DNA of 64,000 nt from Defluviitaleaceae bacterium (lineage in GTDB: Bacteria > Bacillota > Clostridia > Lachnospirales > WQUN01). The notes under the pieces are model-generated. The model was not told where the DNA came from. It did not search any database and saw nothing but the letters and a program-made list of their open reading frames with translations. This document shows, piece after piece, positions 46,999-56,763 of the stretch. The stretch spans positions 1 to 64,000 of the forward strand of contig WRAN01000002.1 in NCBI GenBank assembly GCA_009780185.1, written 5' to 3'. Made by a program: the position numbers and the translations under genes. Numbering within the stretch: the first letter of the stretch is position 1; every line of letters begins with the position of its first letter.

Positions 46999-48231
46999 AT
47001 GGACAAATCATTTTACACAAGCAACAGGCAAGCCCTACAAGCAAGACTGGAAAACGACGCAATCGCTATAGTATGCAGCGGTTCCGCCCCAAGAAGAACC
47101 AACGACGAATACTATCACTACTTCGCTGACAGAAATTTTCTATATCTAACCGGAGTTGACCAATGCGACGCAATTTATTTTAGCACCCCTACCGATGAAG
47201 CCCTATACGTCCCCCCAGAAGATGCCATGTGGGAGCGCTGGAATGGCGAACGGGTTAAGGCAGATGCCGCATCAGAAATCTCCGGCATTACCAATGTAAG
47301 GCCTTCTGGGGAGTTTGACCGCAGGCTGGATTATACCCTTGGCTTAGGCAAATACAGCACCGTATACATCCCACTATTCAAATATACCCGGGAAGAACCG
47401 GACGGAAAAGAATACCAACTGGCAAAATACATCCGCGACCGCTTCCCACATATCATTATCAAGGATCTAATGCCCCATATGAAAGCCCTGCGCCTAATAA
47501 AAAAACCCTGCGAAATAGAAGCAATACGTAAGGCTACCGAATTTACCCGTGAGGGCATACTGGCGATGATGCGAGCCGCAAAGCCCGGTATTACAGAATT
47601 GGAGCTTAGGGCAGAATTCTTATATGCAATTATGAAAGCCGGAGCCTCCGGCCCAGCCGCCCCGCCAATTATATCTGCCGGAAAGAACAACTTCTGCATA
47701 CACTACCACGACCATAAAGGCGTAGCCCATGACGGTGATTTTATTCTCAACGATGTAGGCACACCTTATAACAATATAGTCACCGATGTATCCCGCGGAT
47801 GGCCTGTAAATGGCCGCTTTAACGAGCGCCAGCGCTTGCTGTACCAATGTGCATACGATACGTCTGAGTATATGTTCCGGATAATAAAACCGGGGATGCC
47901 CATGAAAGACGTAGATGGCATAATCAAAAAGTATAACTACGAACGCCTCAAAGAAATAGGACTGTGTAAATCATGGGACGACATAGGCACATATATGTGG
48001 CATGGCGGAGCGCATCATGTGGGTTTTGATGTGCATGATGTAGTGGAAGTAACTCCAGATACCCCGCTGGCACCAGGGATGATTTTCTGCGTAGATATAG
48101 GAATTTATGTAGAGGAATGGGGAATAGGCTTCCGCCTTGAAGACAACTGCCTAGTAACTAAAACAGGCTGCGAAAACCTTTCCGCGTCCATTCCACGAAG
48201 CATTGAAGAAATAGAAGCTGTAATGAATTAA
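46999..48231 (+). CDS. pepP: M24B aminopeptidase P / Xaa-Pro peptidase
   Basis: AMP_N region; NDVGTPYNNIVTDVSRGWPVNG (metal DxxxxxxxxxxD), HGGAHHVGFDVHDV, EWGIGFRLEDN. Confidence 0.92.
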   Translation: MDKSFYTSNRQALQARLENDAIAIVCSGSAPRRTNDEYYHYFADRNFLYLTGVDQCDAIYFSTPTDEALYVPPEDAMWERWNGERVKADAASEISGITNVRPSGEFDRRLDYTLGLGKYSTVYIPLFKYTREEPDGKEYQLAKYIRDRFPHIIIKDLMPHMKALRLIKKPCEIEAIRKATEFTREGILAMMRAAKPGITELELRAEFLYAIMKAGASGPAAPPIISAGKNNFCIHYHDHKGVAHDGDFILNDVGTPYNNIVTDVSRGWPVNGRFNERQRLLYQCAYDTSEYMFRIIKPGMPMKDVDGIIKKYNYERLKEIGLCKSWDDIGTYMWHGGAHHVGFDVHDVVEVTPDTPLAPGMIFCVDIGIYVEEWGIGFRLEDNCLVTKTGCENLSASIPRSIEEIEAVMN

Positions 48232-48234
48232 TTT

Positions 48235-48263
48235 AAAGCGGGCGGATTTCTCCGCCCGCTTTT
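48235..48263. terminator. Bidirectional intrinsic terminator
   Basis: AAAGCGGGCGGA-tttc-TCCGCCCGCTTTT. Confidence 0.9.
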
Positions 48264-48528
48264 ATTGGAATAATTCGGAAATATTCTCCTCTGTAAGCAA
48301 ATTCATCACTGTATCAAAATACTCGGGCATATGTGGTAGATGGCAATCCGAACACAGCTTAATTTTTATGTTCTCGTGTATAGCCCAAGTAAAAATCCCA
48401 CCACATTTATCCCCAAGAGGGTACAGCGGGCAATAGCAAAACAAGCAGTTAAAATCCTTTTCAAGCTTGTCATGACAGGGGAAAAACATGCAGTCTTTAT
48501 TAGTAAAAAATTTATGACTATGCTTCAT
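48262..48528 (-). CDS. Cysteine-rich small domain protein (88 aa)
   Basis: HKFFTNKDCMFFPCHDKLEKDFNCLFCYCPLYPLGDKCGG...KLCSDCHLPH. Confidence 0.65.
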   Translation of the reverse strand: MKHSHKFFTNKDCMFFPCHDKLEKDFNCLFCYCPLYPLGDKCGGIFTWAIHENIKIKLCSDCHLPHMPEYFDTVMNLLTEENISELFQ

Positions 48529-48602
48529 ATTCCACCTCGAAATATTTTATAATAAGTAAATTATAATGCCAAAAATCGGTCATGACCAGTAGGGAGCCGT
48601 GT

Positions 48603-49016
48603 ATGAACGGAAAGACTTTAGTAATGGGCGTAATAGGTGCGGATGTACATGCAGTAGGTATAAAAATCCTATCCCACGCCTTCGGACTAGCAGGTTTTAA
48701 TGTAATTAACCTAGGAGTAATGGTATCCCAAGAAGAATTTATCGAGGCAGCAATAGAAACCGCCGCCGACGCCATAGTAGTATCATCCCTCTATGGCCAC
48801 GGGGAAATGGACTGCCGAGGTTTAAGAGAAAAATGCGACGAAGCAGGCCTTACAGGCATCCCTATGTACGTAGGTGGAAACCTGGTAGTAGGAAAACGCA
48901 ATTTCGAAGAAGTAGAAAAAACCTTTCTGGAAATGGGTTTCACACGTGCATACCCACCAGGTACCACGCCGGAGAAAGGTATTGAAGATATATCTAAAGA
49001 TTTAGGTATTACATGA
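48603..49016 (+). CDS. glmS: Glutamate mutase (methylaspartate mutase) S subunit, B12-binding
   Basis: [15 protein letters not shown] (DxHxxG), [25 protein letters not shown]. Confidence 0.95.
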   Translation: MNGKTLVMGVIGADVHAVGIKILSHAFGLAGFNVINLGVMVSQEEFIEAAIETAADAIVVSSLYGHGEMDCRGLREKCDEAGLTGIPMYVGGNLVVGKRNFEEVEKTFLEMGFTRAYPPGTTPEKGIEDISKDLGIT

Positions 49017-50335
49017 GCATCCTAACGGTGGATTTCGGCTCTACCTTTACGAAGGTAACCGCCATTTCATCTGAAAAAATATTAGGCACAGCCAAAGCCT
49101 TTACAACAATTGAAACCGATATCCAAGAGGGTCTGGACGCGGCACTCACCTCGCTTAACAGTGAAATCGGCCCCAGGGAGTATACCCATAAACTAGCGGC
49201 ATCAAGTGCCGGCGGCGGACTAAAAATGGTAGCGGTAGGCCTGGTTCCGGCTCTCACAGCAAAGGCCGCAAGGGAAGCCGCCTGTAGTGCCGGTGCCAAA
49301 GTGGTAAAAACATACGCATACGAATTAACCCCTGCCGACGAACAAGAAATTTATGATATAAACCCCGATCTTATACTCCTATCGGGAGGCACAGACGGGG
49401 GCAATAAAGAAATAATCCTTCACAATGCAAAGCGCCTGGCGGCCATGGACCGAGGCTTTGCGGTAATAATTGCCGGGAATAAATCCGCAGCAACAGATTG
49501 CGCCGATTTTTTGGCCAAAACCGGAAAAGTAACGGTCACATGTGAAAATGTAATGCCTGCCTTCAACCAACTAAATATTATGCCCGCAAAAAACGCCATT
49601 CGAGCCCTATTTATGGAAAAGATAATCGAAGCCAAAGGTCTCGGAGAAGCAGCAAAAATAATGTCTGCCCCAATAATCCCCACCCCCCTTGCAGTGTTTG
49701 AAGGAGCGCATATCCTTTCAGATAGCCTTGGGGCACTCATGGCAGTAGATGTAGGAGGCGCAACAACAGATGTATATTCCATGGCATCAGGCTACCCTAC
49801 CCTTGCCAATGTAACCCAAAAAGGTCTGCCGGAACCTTTCGCAAAACGAAGCGTGGAAGGAGATTTAGGGATGCGCTACAGCCTGGACGCACTAGTGGAC
49901 GCGGCAAATATCGATTCAGAAGAATTGGCAAGTTTCCAAGTGCGCTGCGCCGCAGACCCATCATATATCCCCATAAAAAACACTCCCGATAAATACCTAG
50001 ATGAGATGCTATGCGGCAAGGCAGTAGATATAGCAACCCAGCGCCACGCAGGTTATCTTGAGCGGATATTCACCCCCTTTGGAGAAACCTACTACCAATT
50101 AGGCAAAGACCTAAGCCAAGTAAAATATGTAGTTGGCTTAGGCGGCCCAATTATCTACAGCGATAACCCGAAAGCCATACTGCAAAACACTATCCAATCA
50201 GGGGAATCCCTAAAACCCAAGACCCCCAAATTCCTCATTGACAAAAGATATATTTTCGCCGCAATGGGGCTGTTATCCCGTGTTAATAAAGAATTAGCAT
50301 TAAAAATATTGCAAAACGAACTTACGGAGGTATGA
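49013..50335 (+). CDS. glmL: Glutamate mutase accessory protein GlmL/MutL (actin-like ATPase)
   Basis: [38 protein letters not shown]; 4-nt overlaps on both sides. Confidence 0.95.
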   Translation: MSILTVDFGSTFTKVTAISSEKILGTAKAFTTIETDIQEGLDAALTSLNSEIGPREYTHKLAASSAGGGLKMVAVGLVPALTAKAAREAACSAGAKVVKTYAYELTPADEQEIYDINPDLILLSGGTDGGNKEIILHNAKRLAAMDRGFAVIIAGNKSAATDCADFLAKTGKVTVTCENVMPAFNQLNIMPAKNAIRALFMEKIIEAKGLGEAAKIMSAPIIPTPLAVFEGAHILSDSLGALMAVDVGGATTDVYSMASGYPTLANVTQKGLPEPFAKRSVEGDLGMRYSLDALVDAANIDSEELASFQVRCAADPSYIPIKNTPDKYLDEMLCGKAVDIATQRHAGYLERIFTPFGETYYQLGKDLSQVKYVVGLGGPIIYSDNPKAILQNTIQSGESLKPKTPKFLIDKRYIFAAMGLLSRVNKELALKILQNELTEV

Positions 50336-51789
50336 CAGTGTCACTTCAAAACAAAAAGCTTTCAGCAGATGAGTTCGCAAGTATCCAAAAAGAAGTTTTA
50401 ACCCAATGGCCCACCGGCAAGGATGTAAACTTCGACGATGCAATTGCCTTCCACAAAGCCTATCCCGCAAAGAAGATCTTTGCCAACAAGCTTGATGCCG
50501 CGGACCGTGACGGCATAACCCTAATCCAGCCCCGTGCCGGGGTAGCCCTTCCTGATATGCTAATTGAGCTTCTGAGCTATCTTGAAAGTGAAGGTGAGGC
50601 CGACCTACTACCCACCACAATAGACAGCTACACCCGCCACAACCGCTACAACGAAGCCGATACCGGCATAGAAGAATCCAAGCGCTTAAACCGCTCTATG
50701 TTAAACGGATTCCCAGTAGTCAATTTCGGCGTGGAAATCTGCCGCAATATCAATCTGGCCCTAAAAGCCCCGGTGCAGGTACGCCATGGCACCCCAGACG
50801 CACGCCTTCTTACAGAGATATCCCTAGCAGGTGGCTTCACCTCCTATGAAGGCGGCGGAATTTCCTATAACATCCCCTACTCCAAGAACTATCCACTGGA
50901 TAAAAGCATAATAGACTGGCAGTACGCAGACAGATTACTTGGCATGTACGCCGAAGCCGGAGTCACGATAAACAAAGAACCCTTCGGCCCACTAACCGGT
51001 ACTTTAGTCCCCCCATGCATATCCCACGCGGTAGCGGTAATAGAAAGCCTACTGGCCGCAGAGCAAGGCGTAACAGATATAACCGTAGGTTATGGCCAAT
51101 GCGGAAATCTAATACAAGATGTAGCCGCAATCAAAAGCCTACGGGCGATAACAGAAGAATACCTAGAAAAATACGGCTACGGCCATGTAAAGGTAACCAC
51201 AGTGCTACATCAGTGGATGGGCGGCTTCCCACAAGATGAGTCCAAAGCCTTTGGTGTAATCTCCTGGGGCGCGGCAGTGGCTGCACTTTCCAATGCCACA
51301 AAAGTAATAGTAAAAACTCCTCATGAAGCCATGGGCATCCCCACAAAGGAAGCCAACGCGTCAGGACTTAAAGCCACAAAGCAGCTGGTACAAATGCTAA
51401 AAGACCAATCCATGTTAGACGACCCACATGTAATAACCGAAAGCGATATGATACTGCAAGAAACCCGCTGCCTGTTAGATAAAACGTATGAGCTTGGAAG
51501 CGGTGATTTTGCAATAGGCACAGTACGAGCCTTTGAAGCTGGAGTGTTGGACATTCCCTTTGCCCCAAGCCGCAATAATCTAGGAAAACTACTACCCGCC
51601 AGAGATAACACCGGAGCCGTGCGCCTACTTGATAGCGGCAACCTACCCTTTAGCGACGAAGTAAAAGACTTCCACCGTAAGCGTATGGAAGAACGGGGCA
51701 AGTATGAAAAACGCCCCGTGTCATTCCAGATGTGTGTTGACGATATTTACGCCATTGGCAAAGGCCATCTAGTAGGGCGGCCCAAATAA
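50332..51789 (+). CDS. glmE: Glutamate mutase (methylaspartate mutase) E subunit
   Basis: [61 protein letters not shown]. Confidence 0.96.
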   Translation: MTVSLQNKKLSADEFASIQKEVLTQWPTGKDVNFDDAIAFHKAYPAKKIFANKLDAADRDGITLIQPRAGVALPDMLIELLSYLESEGEADLLPTTIDSYTRHNRYNEADTGIEESKRLNRSMLNGFPVVNFGVEICRNINLALKAPVQVRHGTPDARLLTEISLAGGFTSYEGGGISYNIPYSKNYPLDKSIIDWQYADRLLGMYAEAGVTINKEPFGPLTGTLVPPCISHAVAVIESLLAAEQGVTDITVGYGQCGNLIQDVAAIKSLRAITEEYLEKYGYGHVKVTTVLHQWMGGFPQDESKAFGVISWGAAVAALSNATKVIVKTPHEAMGIPTKEANASGLKATKQLVQMLKDQSMLDDPHVITESDMILQETRCLLDKTYELGSGDFAIGTVRAFEAGVLDIPFAPSRNNLGKLLPARDNTGAVRLLDSGNLPFSDEVKDFHRKRMEERGKYEKRPVSFQMCVDDIYAIGKGHLVGRPK

Positions 51790-51843
51790 TTACAAATTGC
51801 ACCGATGATTTTGAAAAAAGCTGACACAACCTAGGAGATACCT

Positions 51844-53064
51844 ATGAAAATCACAAATATAATTTGCGCCCCTGGGCGCACCGGCTTCTTCTTTGACGAC
51901 CAGAAAGCCATAAAAACCACGGCAAAGGCCGACGGCAACGCCTATATAGGAGAGCCGGTAACCCCAGGCTTTACCAGAATACGCCAAGCAGGGGAATCTA
52001 TTTCAGTATTGTTTATACTGGAAGATGGTCAAATCGCCCATGGAGATTGTGCCGCGGTACAGTATTCCGGCACCGGAGGCCGTGATCCGCTGTTTCTGGC
52101 TCAAGATTTTATCCCGGTAATAATGAAGGAAGTAGCACCCCTTTATATAGGAAAAGACATCACTACCTTCCGAGAAATGGCCCATACGGTTGATTCTGCC
52201 CCATTCCATACCGCCATTCGCTACGGAGTAACCCAGGCTTGTCTGGACGCTGTGGCTAAGAAGAATAAAAAACTAATGGCGCAAGTAGTAGCTAAGGAGT
52301 ATGACCTTGAGCTTTCTGATAAATTAATCCCGATATTTTCACAATCCGGGGACGACAGATACGCAAATGTAGATAAAATGATCCTCAAAGGCTCGGATAT
52401 ACTGCCGCACGGGCTTGTAAACAACATTACAAAGCTAGGCCATAAAGGAGAAAATCTACTGGAATACGCCGCTTGGCTTAGCGGCCGCATACAGCAATTC
52501 GCCCCATGGGAAGGCTACAGCCCCGTACTTCACATCGATGTATACGGTGTGCTGGGCATAGCCTTAGATCATGACTTCGAAAAAATCGTGGACTTTATCG
52601 CAAAATGCGAAGCCGCTGCCGCTCCTTTTAATATAAGAATTGAAGGCCCCGTAGACATGGGAGGCCGAGAGGCTCAAGTAGAAGCCCTAGCAAAGCTAAC
52701 CTCCATGATGAAAACCCGGGGTATAAACGTAGAAATAGTAGCCGATGAGTGGTGCAACACCTACGAAGATGTAAGAATTTTTACAGACAATAAAGCAGGC
52801 CATATGGCTCAAATCAAAACCCCAGACCTAGGGGGTATTAACAACACAATAGAGGCGGTACTCTACTGCAAAGAAAAAGGTATGGGAGCCTATCTAGGCG
52901 GCACCTGCAACGAAACAGACCGCTCAGCTCAAGTATGTACCCATATATCAATGGCTACAAAACCTGACCAAATGCTGGCAAAGCCAGGCATGGGCGTGGA
53001 TGAAGGATATATGATTGTGTATAACGAAATGAATCGGATTCTTGCTCTAAAGGATGTGTTATAG
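51844..53064 (+). CDS. mal: Methylaspartate ammonia-lyase (enolase superfamily)
   Basis: ALDHDFEKIVDFIAKCEAAAAPFNIRIEGPVDMGGREAQVEALAKL; VADEWCNTYEDVRIFTDNKAGHMAQIKTPDLGGINNTIEAVLYCK. Confidence 0.96.
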   Translation: MKITNIICAPGRTGFFFDDQKAIKTTAKADGNAYIGEPVTPGFTRIRQAGESISVLFILEDGQIAHGDCAAVQYSGTGGRDPLFLAQDFIPVIMKEVAPLYIGKDITTFREMAHTVDSAPFHTAIRYGVTQACLDAVAKKNKKLMAQVVAKEYDLELSDKLIPIFSQSGDDRYANVDKMILKGSDILPHGLVNNITKLGHKGENLLEYAAWLSGRIQQFAPWEGYSPVLHIDVYGVLGIALDHDFEKIVDFIAKCEAAAAPFNIRIEGPVDMGGREAQVEALAKLTSMMKTRGINVEIVADEWCNTYEDVRIFTDNKAGHMAQIKTPDLGGINNTIEAVLYCKEKGMGAYLGGTCNETDRSAQVCTHISMATKPDQMLAKPGMGVDEGYMIVYNEMNRILALKDVL

Positions 53065-54489
53065 ATGCGTGAGTTTAAAATCCTATCCCCAACCGCAATA
53101 CTAGGATATGGTTTCCCCATGACCTCATGGGAAGAAGGTATGAAGCGTAAACCTGATGTAATAGCGGTAGACGCAGGCTCCACCGACCCAGGGCCATACT
53201 ACCTGGGAGCGGGTATCTCGTTCACAGACCGGGAAGCGGTAAAACGAGACCTTGCCATCATGATTCCCGCCGCCATAAAGGAAGGCATCCCGGTAATAAT
53301 AGGCTCAGCAGGAGGAAGCGGCGCAGCCCCTCACTTACAGTGGAATCGGGAAATCATTGAAGAAATCGCCGCTGAGCAGAACTTATCCTTCTCATTTGCG
53401 ATAATCCCCAGTGATATCCCCAAAGACGTGATTTCAGAAGCCTTAAAAAAAGGAGATATCACCCCCCTAAAACCAGCCCCTCAGCTAAAGCAAGAAGATA
53501 TCAATGACGCATCTCACATAGTGGCCCAACTGGGTCCGGAACCTATAATCAAAGCCTTGATACAAGGCGCACAAGTAATCCTTACAGGCCGAGCCTACGA
53601 TCCAGTAGTATTCGCCGCACTGGCAATCCATAAAGGCTATGACATCGGCTTAGCCACGCATCTGGGCAAAATCCTAGAGTGTGCGGCAATAGCCGCTACC
53701 CCAGGCAGCGGAAGCGACTGCATGTTTGGGTATATCGGTCAAGATTATTTCCGGGTAGAGCCATTATCGCCACAACGAAAATGCACCACTCAGTCAGTAG
53801 CCGCCCACACCCTCTACGAGAAAACCAACCCATATATACTGCCAGGCCCCGGCGGCATACTAGACCTACACAAAACCGTATTCACCCAAGAAACCGACTC
53901 CTGTGTACGTGTATCCGGAAGCCGCTTCATACCTTCTGAAACTTACACGATCAAACTTGAAGGTGTAAAAAAGGTAGGTTGCCGTACGGTATCCTTCGCC
54001 GCGACAGCTGATCCGGTTATGATTGAACAAATAGATGAAATAACCTTGGCCGTAAAAGCTAGGGTCAAAGATAATTTTTCTAACCTACAGGATTATTTCC
54101 TGGATTTTAAAATCTATGGCAGACAAAATAAAACTGGAGTTATGGGAATTTTCGAAAGCAAGCGGGATAGTTCCATGCAAAAGACCGTGCGTCACGATAA
54201 CAGCTCTCCAGCTTCTGATACCTCTGCCGAGCTTGCTATTATTATTGACGCTGTGGCTCCTACTCAAGAGCTGGCCAATACTATTTGCTCCTTTGCACGG
54301 TCTACATTGCTGCATTATGGGTACCCTGGGCGTATTTCCACGGCGGGCAATTTGGCCTTCCCATTTTCTCCATCGGATATAAAAATGGGCAATGTATACG
54401 AATTCTGCATTTACCATATCATGACCATTGACGATCCCTGTGCTCATTTTCCTGTTGAAATCGTTAATCTTAAGGGAGGCGTGTTATGA
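53065..54489 (+). CDS. DUF1446 / AtuA-family protein
   Basis: GSTDPGPYYLGAG, PVIIGSAGGSGAAPHL, LTGRAYDPVVFAALAI; immediately follows mal. Confidence 0.85.
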   Translation: MREFKILSPTAILGYGFPMTSWEEGMKRKPDVIAVDAGSTDPGPYYLGAGISFTDREAVKRDLAIMIPAAIKEGIPVIIGSAGGSGAAPHLQWNREIIEEIAAEQNLSFSFAIIPSDIPKDVISEALKKGDITPLKPAPQLKQEDINDASHIVAQLGPEPIIKALIQGAQVILTGRAYDPVVFAALAIHKGYDIGLATHLGKILECAAIAATPGSGSDCMFGYIGQDYFRVEPLSPQRKCTTQSVAAHTLYEKTNPYILPGPGGILDLHKTVFTQETDSCVRVSGSRFIPSETYTIKLEGVKKVGCRTVSFAATADPVMIEQIDEITLAVKARVKDNFSNLQDYFLDFKIYGRQNKTGVMGIFESKRDSSMQKTVRHDNSSPASDTSAELAIIIDAVAPTQELANTICSFARSTLLHYGYPGRISTAGNLAFPFSPSDIKMGNVYEFCIYHIMTIDDPCAHFPVEIVNLKGGVL

Positions 54490-54797
54490 AACTAAGAGAA
54501 TTGGCAGATGTAATCCGCTCAAAAAACGCCGGCCCATACGAACTCACATTTGATATCATGTTCAAAACCCAGGAAATTTACGAAAAAGTAGCCGCCTCCG
54601 GCTCCATCAGCGCGGCTTCCTTTGCCGCACTTTACAACATCCATGAAGAAGATGTAATGGAAATAATCCACTTCCACCCGGCCAAGGCCATAAAAGTAAC
54701 CATAGTAAGGCCTGTATCCTCCGGTGACCTGCGAGAAACAGACGTATACGGCGCGCAGCAGCATGCCCCACTAATGGACTTTGAGGTAAATATATGA
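54486..54797 (+). CDS. DUF4387 family protein
   Basis: RELADVIRSKNAGPYELTFDIMFKTQEIYEKV; ~100 aa; overlaps both neighbours by 4 nt. Confidence 0.85.
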   Translation: MKLRELADVIRSKNAGPYELTFDIMFKTQEIYEKVAASGSISAASFAALYNIHEEDVMEIIHFHPAKAIKVTIVRPVSSGDLRETDVYGAQQHAPLMDFEVNI

Positions 54798-55735
54798 GTA
54801 AATTCTTCATGCAGGAATTCCTACTATATTCAGTATACCTAGCGCCCCGCGGCAATGATCGCCTGATGATTCTGGGGGAGCAGATATCCCATCGTCATTT
54901 AAGCATCAACGACAGACTAATCGGCATAGTAGGCGACGCGGGAAGCGGAAAATCATCCCTGATAAAAGGCATGTTTCCGGGTCTTGAGCTATCTAACCAC
55001 GACCACGGTATGAACCCAGCCAAGATCATGCAAATCAAAGACCCATTAGGCAGTATGGAAGACGCGGCAACCTTCCATATGGATATGCGCTTCCAAACCG
55101 CGTTTACACAAATGCACGAAATCGTTACCTTTGTGCGCACGGCTCTGGTAAAACGCCGCCGCTTAATAATCGAGCATTTTGACCTGCTATACCCCTACCT
55201 AGATATGAACGCGGAAATCCTGGTAGGAATCGGTGAGGAAATCATAATAGCCCGCCCCACGGTATTTGGCCCAACGCCAAAAGATATCTACGACATTGTA
55301 TATCCCTCAGCCAAGTACCGGAAGATGGCTCATACAGCCGAGGACATAACCACCCTAGTAATAATGAAAGAATACGGTATGCCCAAAACCTGGGAAAACA
55401 CAGATGTCCGCAAGGGATTTGTAATGACCTTCAAAAATCCTCCCAATGTAAGCCCAGCAGAGCTTCATGCACTAGAAAACCGAGTAAAAGAAATAATTGC
55501 CTCAGACCTCCCTGTAAGCTACCTAAACGACGAATACATTAAAATCGGAGACGACAATATAAAATGCGCCGGCCCGCGCATACATGTGCGTTCAACAGGC
55601 GAAGTGGAAAATTTTCACCTGATGAAAGAGATATATCATGACCCAATGAGCGGCGAGTACCTACTAGTAGGCACCGTAGGCGGCCAAAGTGACGAACTTA
55701 GGGTCAATGACTTAAATAATCTAAATGGATTCTAA
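54794..55735 (+). CDS. P-loop protein, possibly with an alanyl-tRNA-synthetase 'second additional domain'-like region
   Basis: Walker A GIVGDAGSGKSSLIKGMF; KYRKMAHTAEDITTLV resembles SAD His motif; translationally coupled to DUF4387. Confidence 0.5.
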   Translation: MSKFFMQEFLLYSVYLAPRGNDRLMILGEQISHRHLSINDRLIGIVGDAGSGKSSLIKGMFPGLELSNHDHGMNPAKIMQIKDPLGSMEDAATFHMDMRFQTAFTQMHEIVTFVRTALVKRRRLIIEHFDLLYPYLDMNAEILVGIGEEIIIARPTVFGPTPKDIYDIVYPSAKYRKMAHTAEDITTLVIMKEYGMPKTWENTDVRKGFVMTFKNPPNVSPAELHALENRVKEIIASDLPVSYLNDEYIKIGDDNIKCAGPRIHVRSTGEVENFHLMKEIYHDPMSGEYLLVGTVGGQSDELRVNDLNNLNGF

Positions 55736-55756
55736 GCACAAAAGACAGTAGAAAGC

Positions 55757-56638
55757 CTATAGACCCTGAATTGCCTCGTATTCAAACGTTATATTGCTAC
55801 CAATGAAGGTCAATGACGTTTCCGCATAACCTTTAAACGGCTCCATATGGACATCATCCAGGGCAATGTTCAGTAACTGCAGCTTCCCATCTACATTGAT
55901 AATACCCTTAATACGATACACATCCCCATAATGGCGTCGGCGCTGTTTTTCTATAATTTCCATGACATCAGACGCGGTAAGAGGGGGTATCTGGATAGTC
56001 CTGGTCTGGAATTTATGGATATGCTTATCTGGGAAAGTAGGGGTATTATCGGCTGAGTAAGATGTAATTTCGTCAAAGACTTCCGCATTTATTTCCTGGG
56101 CAATAATTTTGGCAGTAGGATTTATATTTCCTAAATCGCATATTATCTCGTCAAGAGGCTGGGTCATACGTCCAATCTTAGATATTATCAAGATTTGGGC
56201 GTTTTTTATTTGGTTGTACATAAAACTGCCGTATTTGGCCTTAGCAGTGCTGAAATTGACCCCATCTACGATGGTGATTACATTTCCCAATCGGCTGCGC
56301 CCTCTGAGTGGCTCGGCCTTTACCATTTCAATAAAATTGTCAAAGATAAATATCCCCGAAGGCTCAAACACAATTACATCCGGAGAAAAGGTATCCATGA
56401 CCTCCTGGATTGCACTGGCCACATCATCTTTAAGATTGCAGCAGATGCAGCCTCCTGGCATCTCTACCGCGGTAAACCCCGCCGCCTCAATCGTCTTCCT
56501 ATCAAGCACTTCCTGCCCAAACTCATTGACGATATACGCGGGCTTTACACCCTTGGCCATATAGTATCCCAGAATCTTGTTGGCAAAAGTAGTCTTCCCA
56601 GCTCCCAGAAAGCCAGACAAAACTATTAATTCAGTCAT
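55757..56638 (-). CDS. CobW/COG0523 family GTPase metallochaperone
   Basis: VLSGFLGAGKTTFANKIL, GGCICCNLKDD (CxCC), VIFEPSGI; start at MTELIVLSG. Confidence 0.88.
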   Translation of the reverse strand: MTELIVLSGFLGAGKTTFANKILGYYMAKGVKPAYIVNEFGQEVLDRKTIEAAGFTAVEMPGGCICCNLKDDVASAIQEVMDTFSPDVIVFEPSGIFIFDNFIEMVKAEPLRGRSRLGNVITIVDGVNFSTAKAKYGSFMYNQIKNAQILIISKIGRMTQPLDEIICDLGNINPTAKIIAQEINAEVFDEITSYSADNTPTFPDKHIHKFQTRTIQIPPLTASDVMEIIEKQRRRHYGDVYRIKGIINVDGKLQLLNIALDDVHMEPFKGYAETSLTFIGSNITFEYEAIQGL

Positions 56639-56763
56639 ATAATTTCTCCCTACAGGAATATTTTTTTGGCGGAAGCAAAAGATAATATAGTAATTTATAC
56701 GGATTCCAAATAAATTCATCAGCTTTTTATACCGATTCCAATTTTACTTCAAAGGAGAATACC

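Noticed and set aside
48529-48602. Cobalamin riboswitch upstream of glmS
   Set aside because: The spacer is about 70 bp, far too short for a B12 riboswitch.
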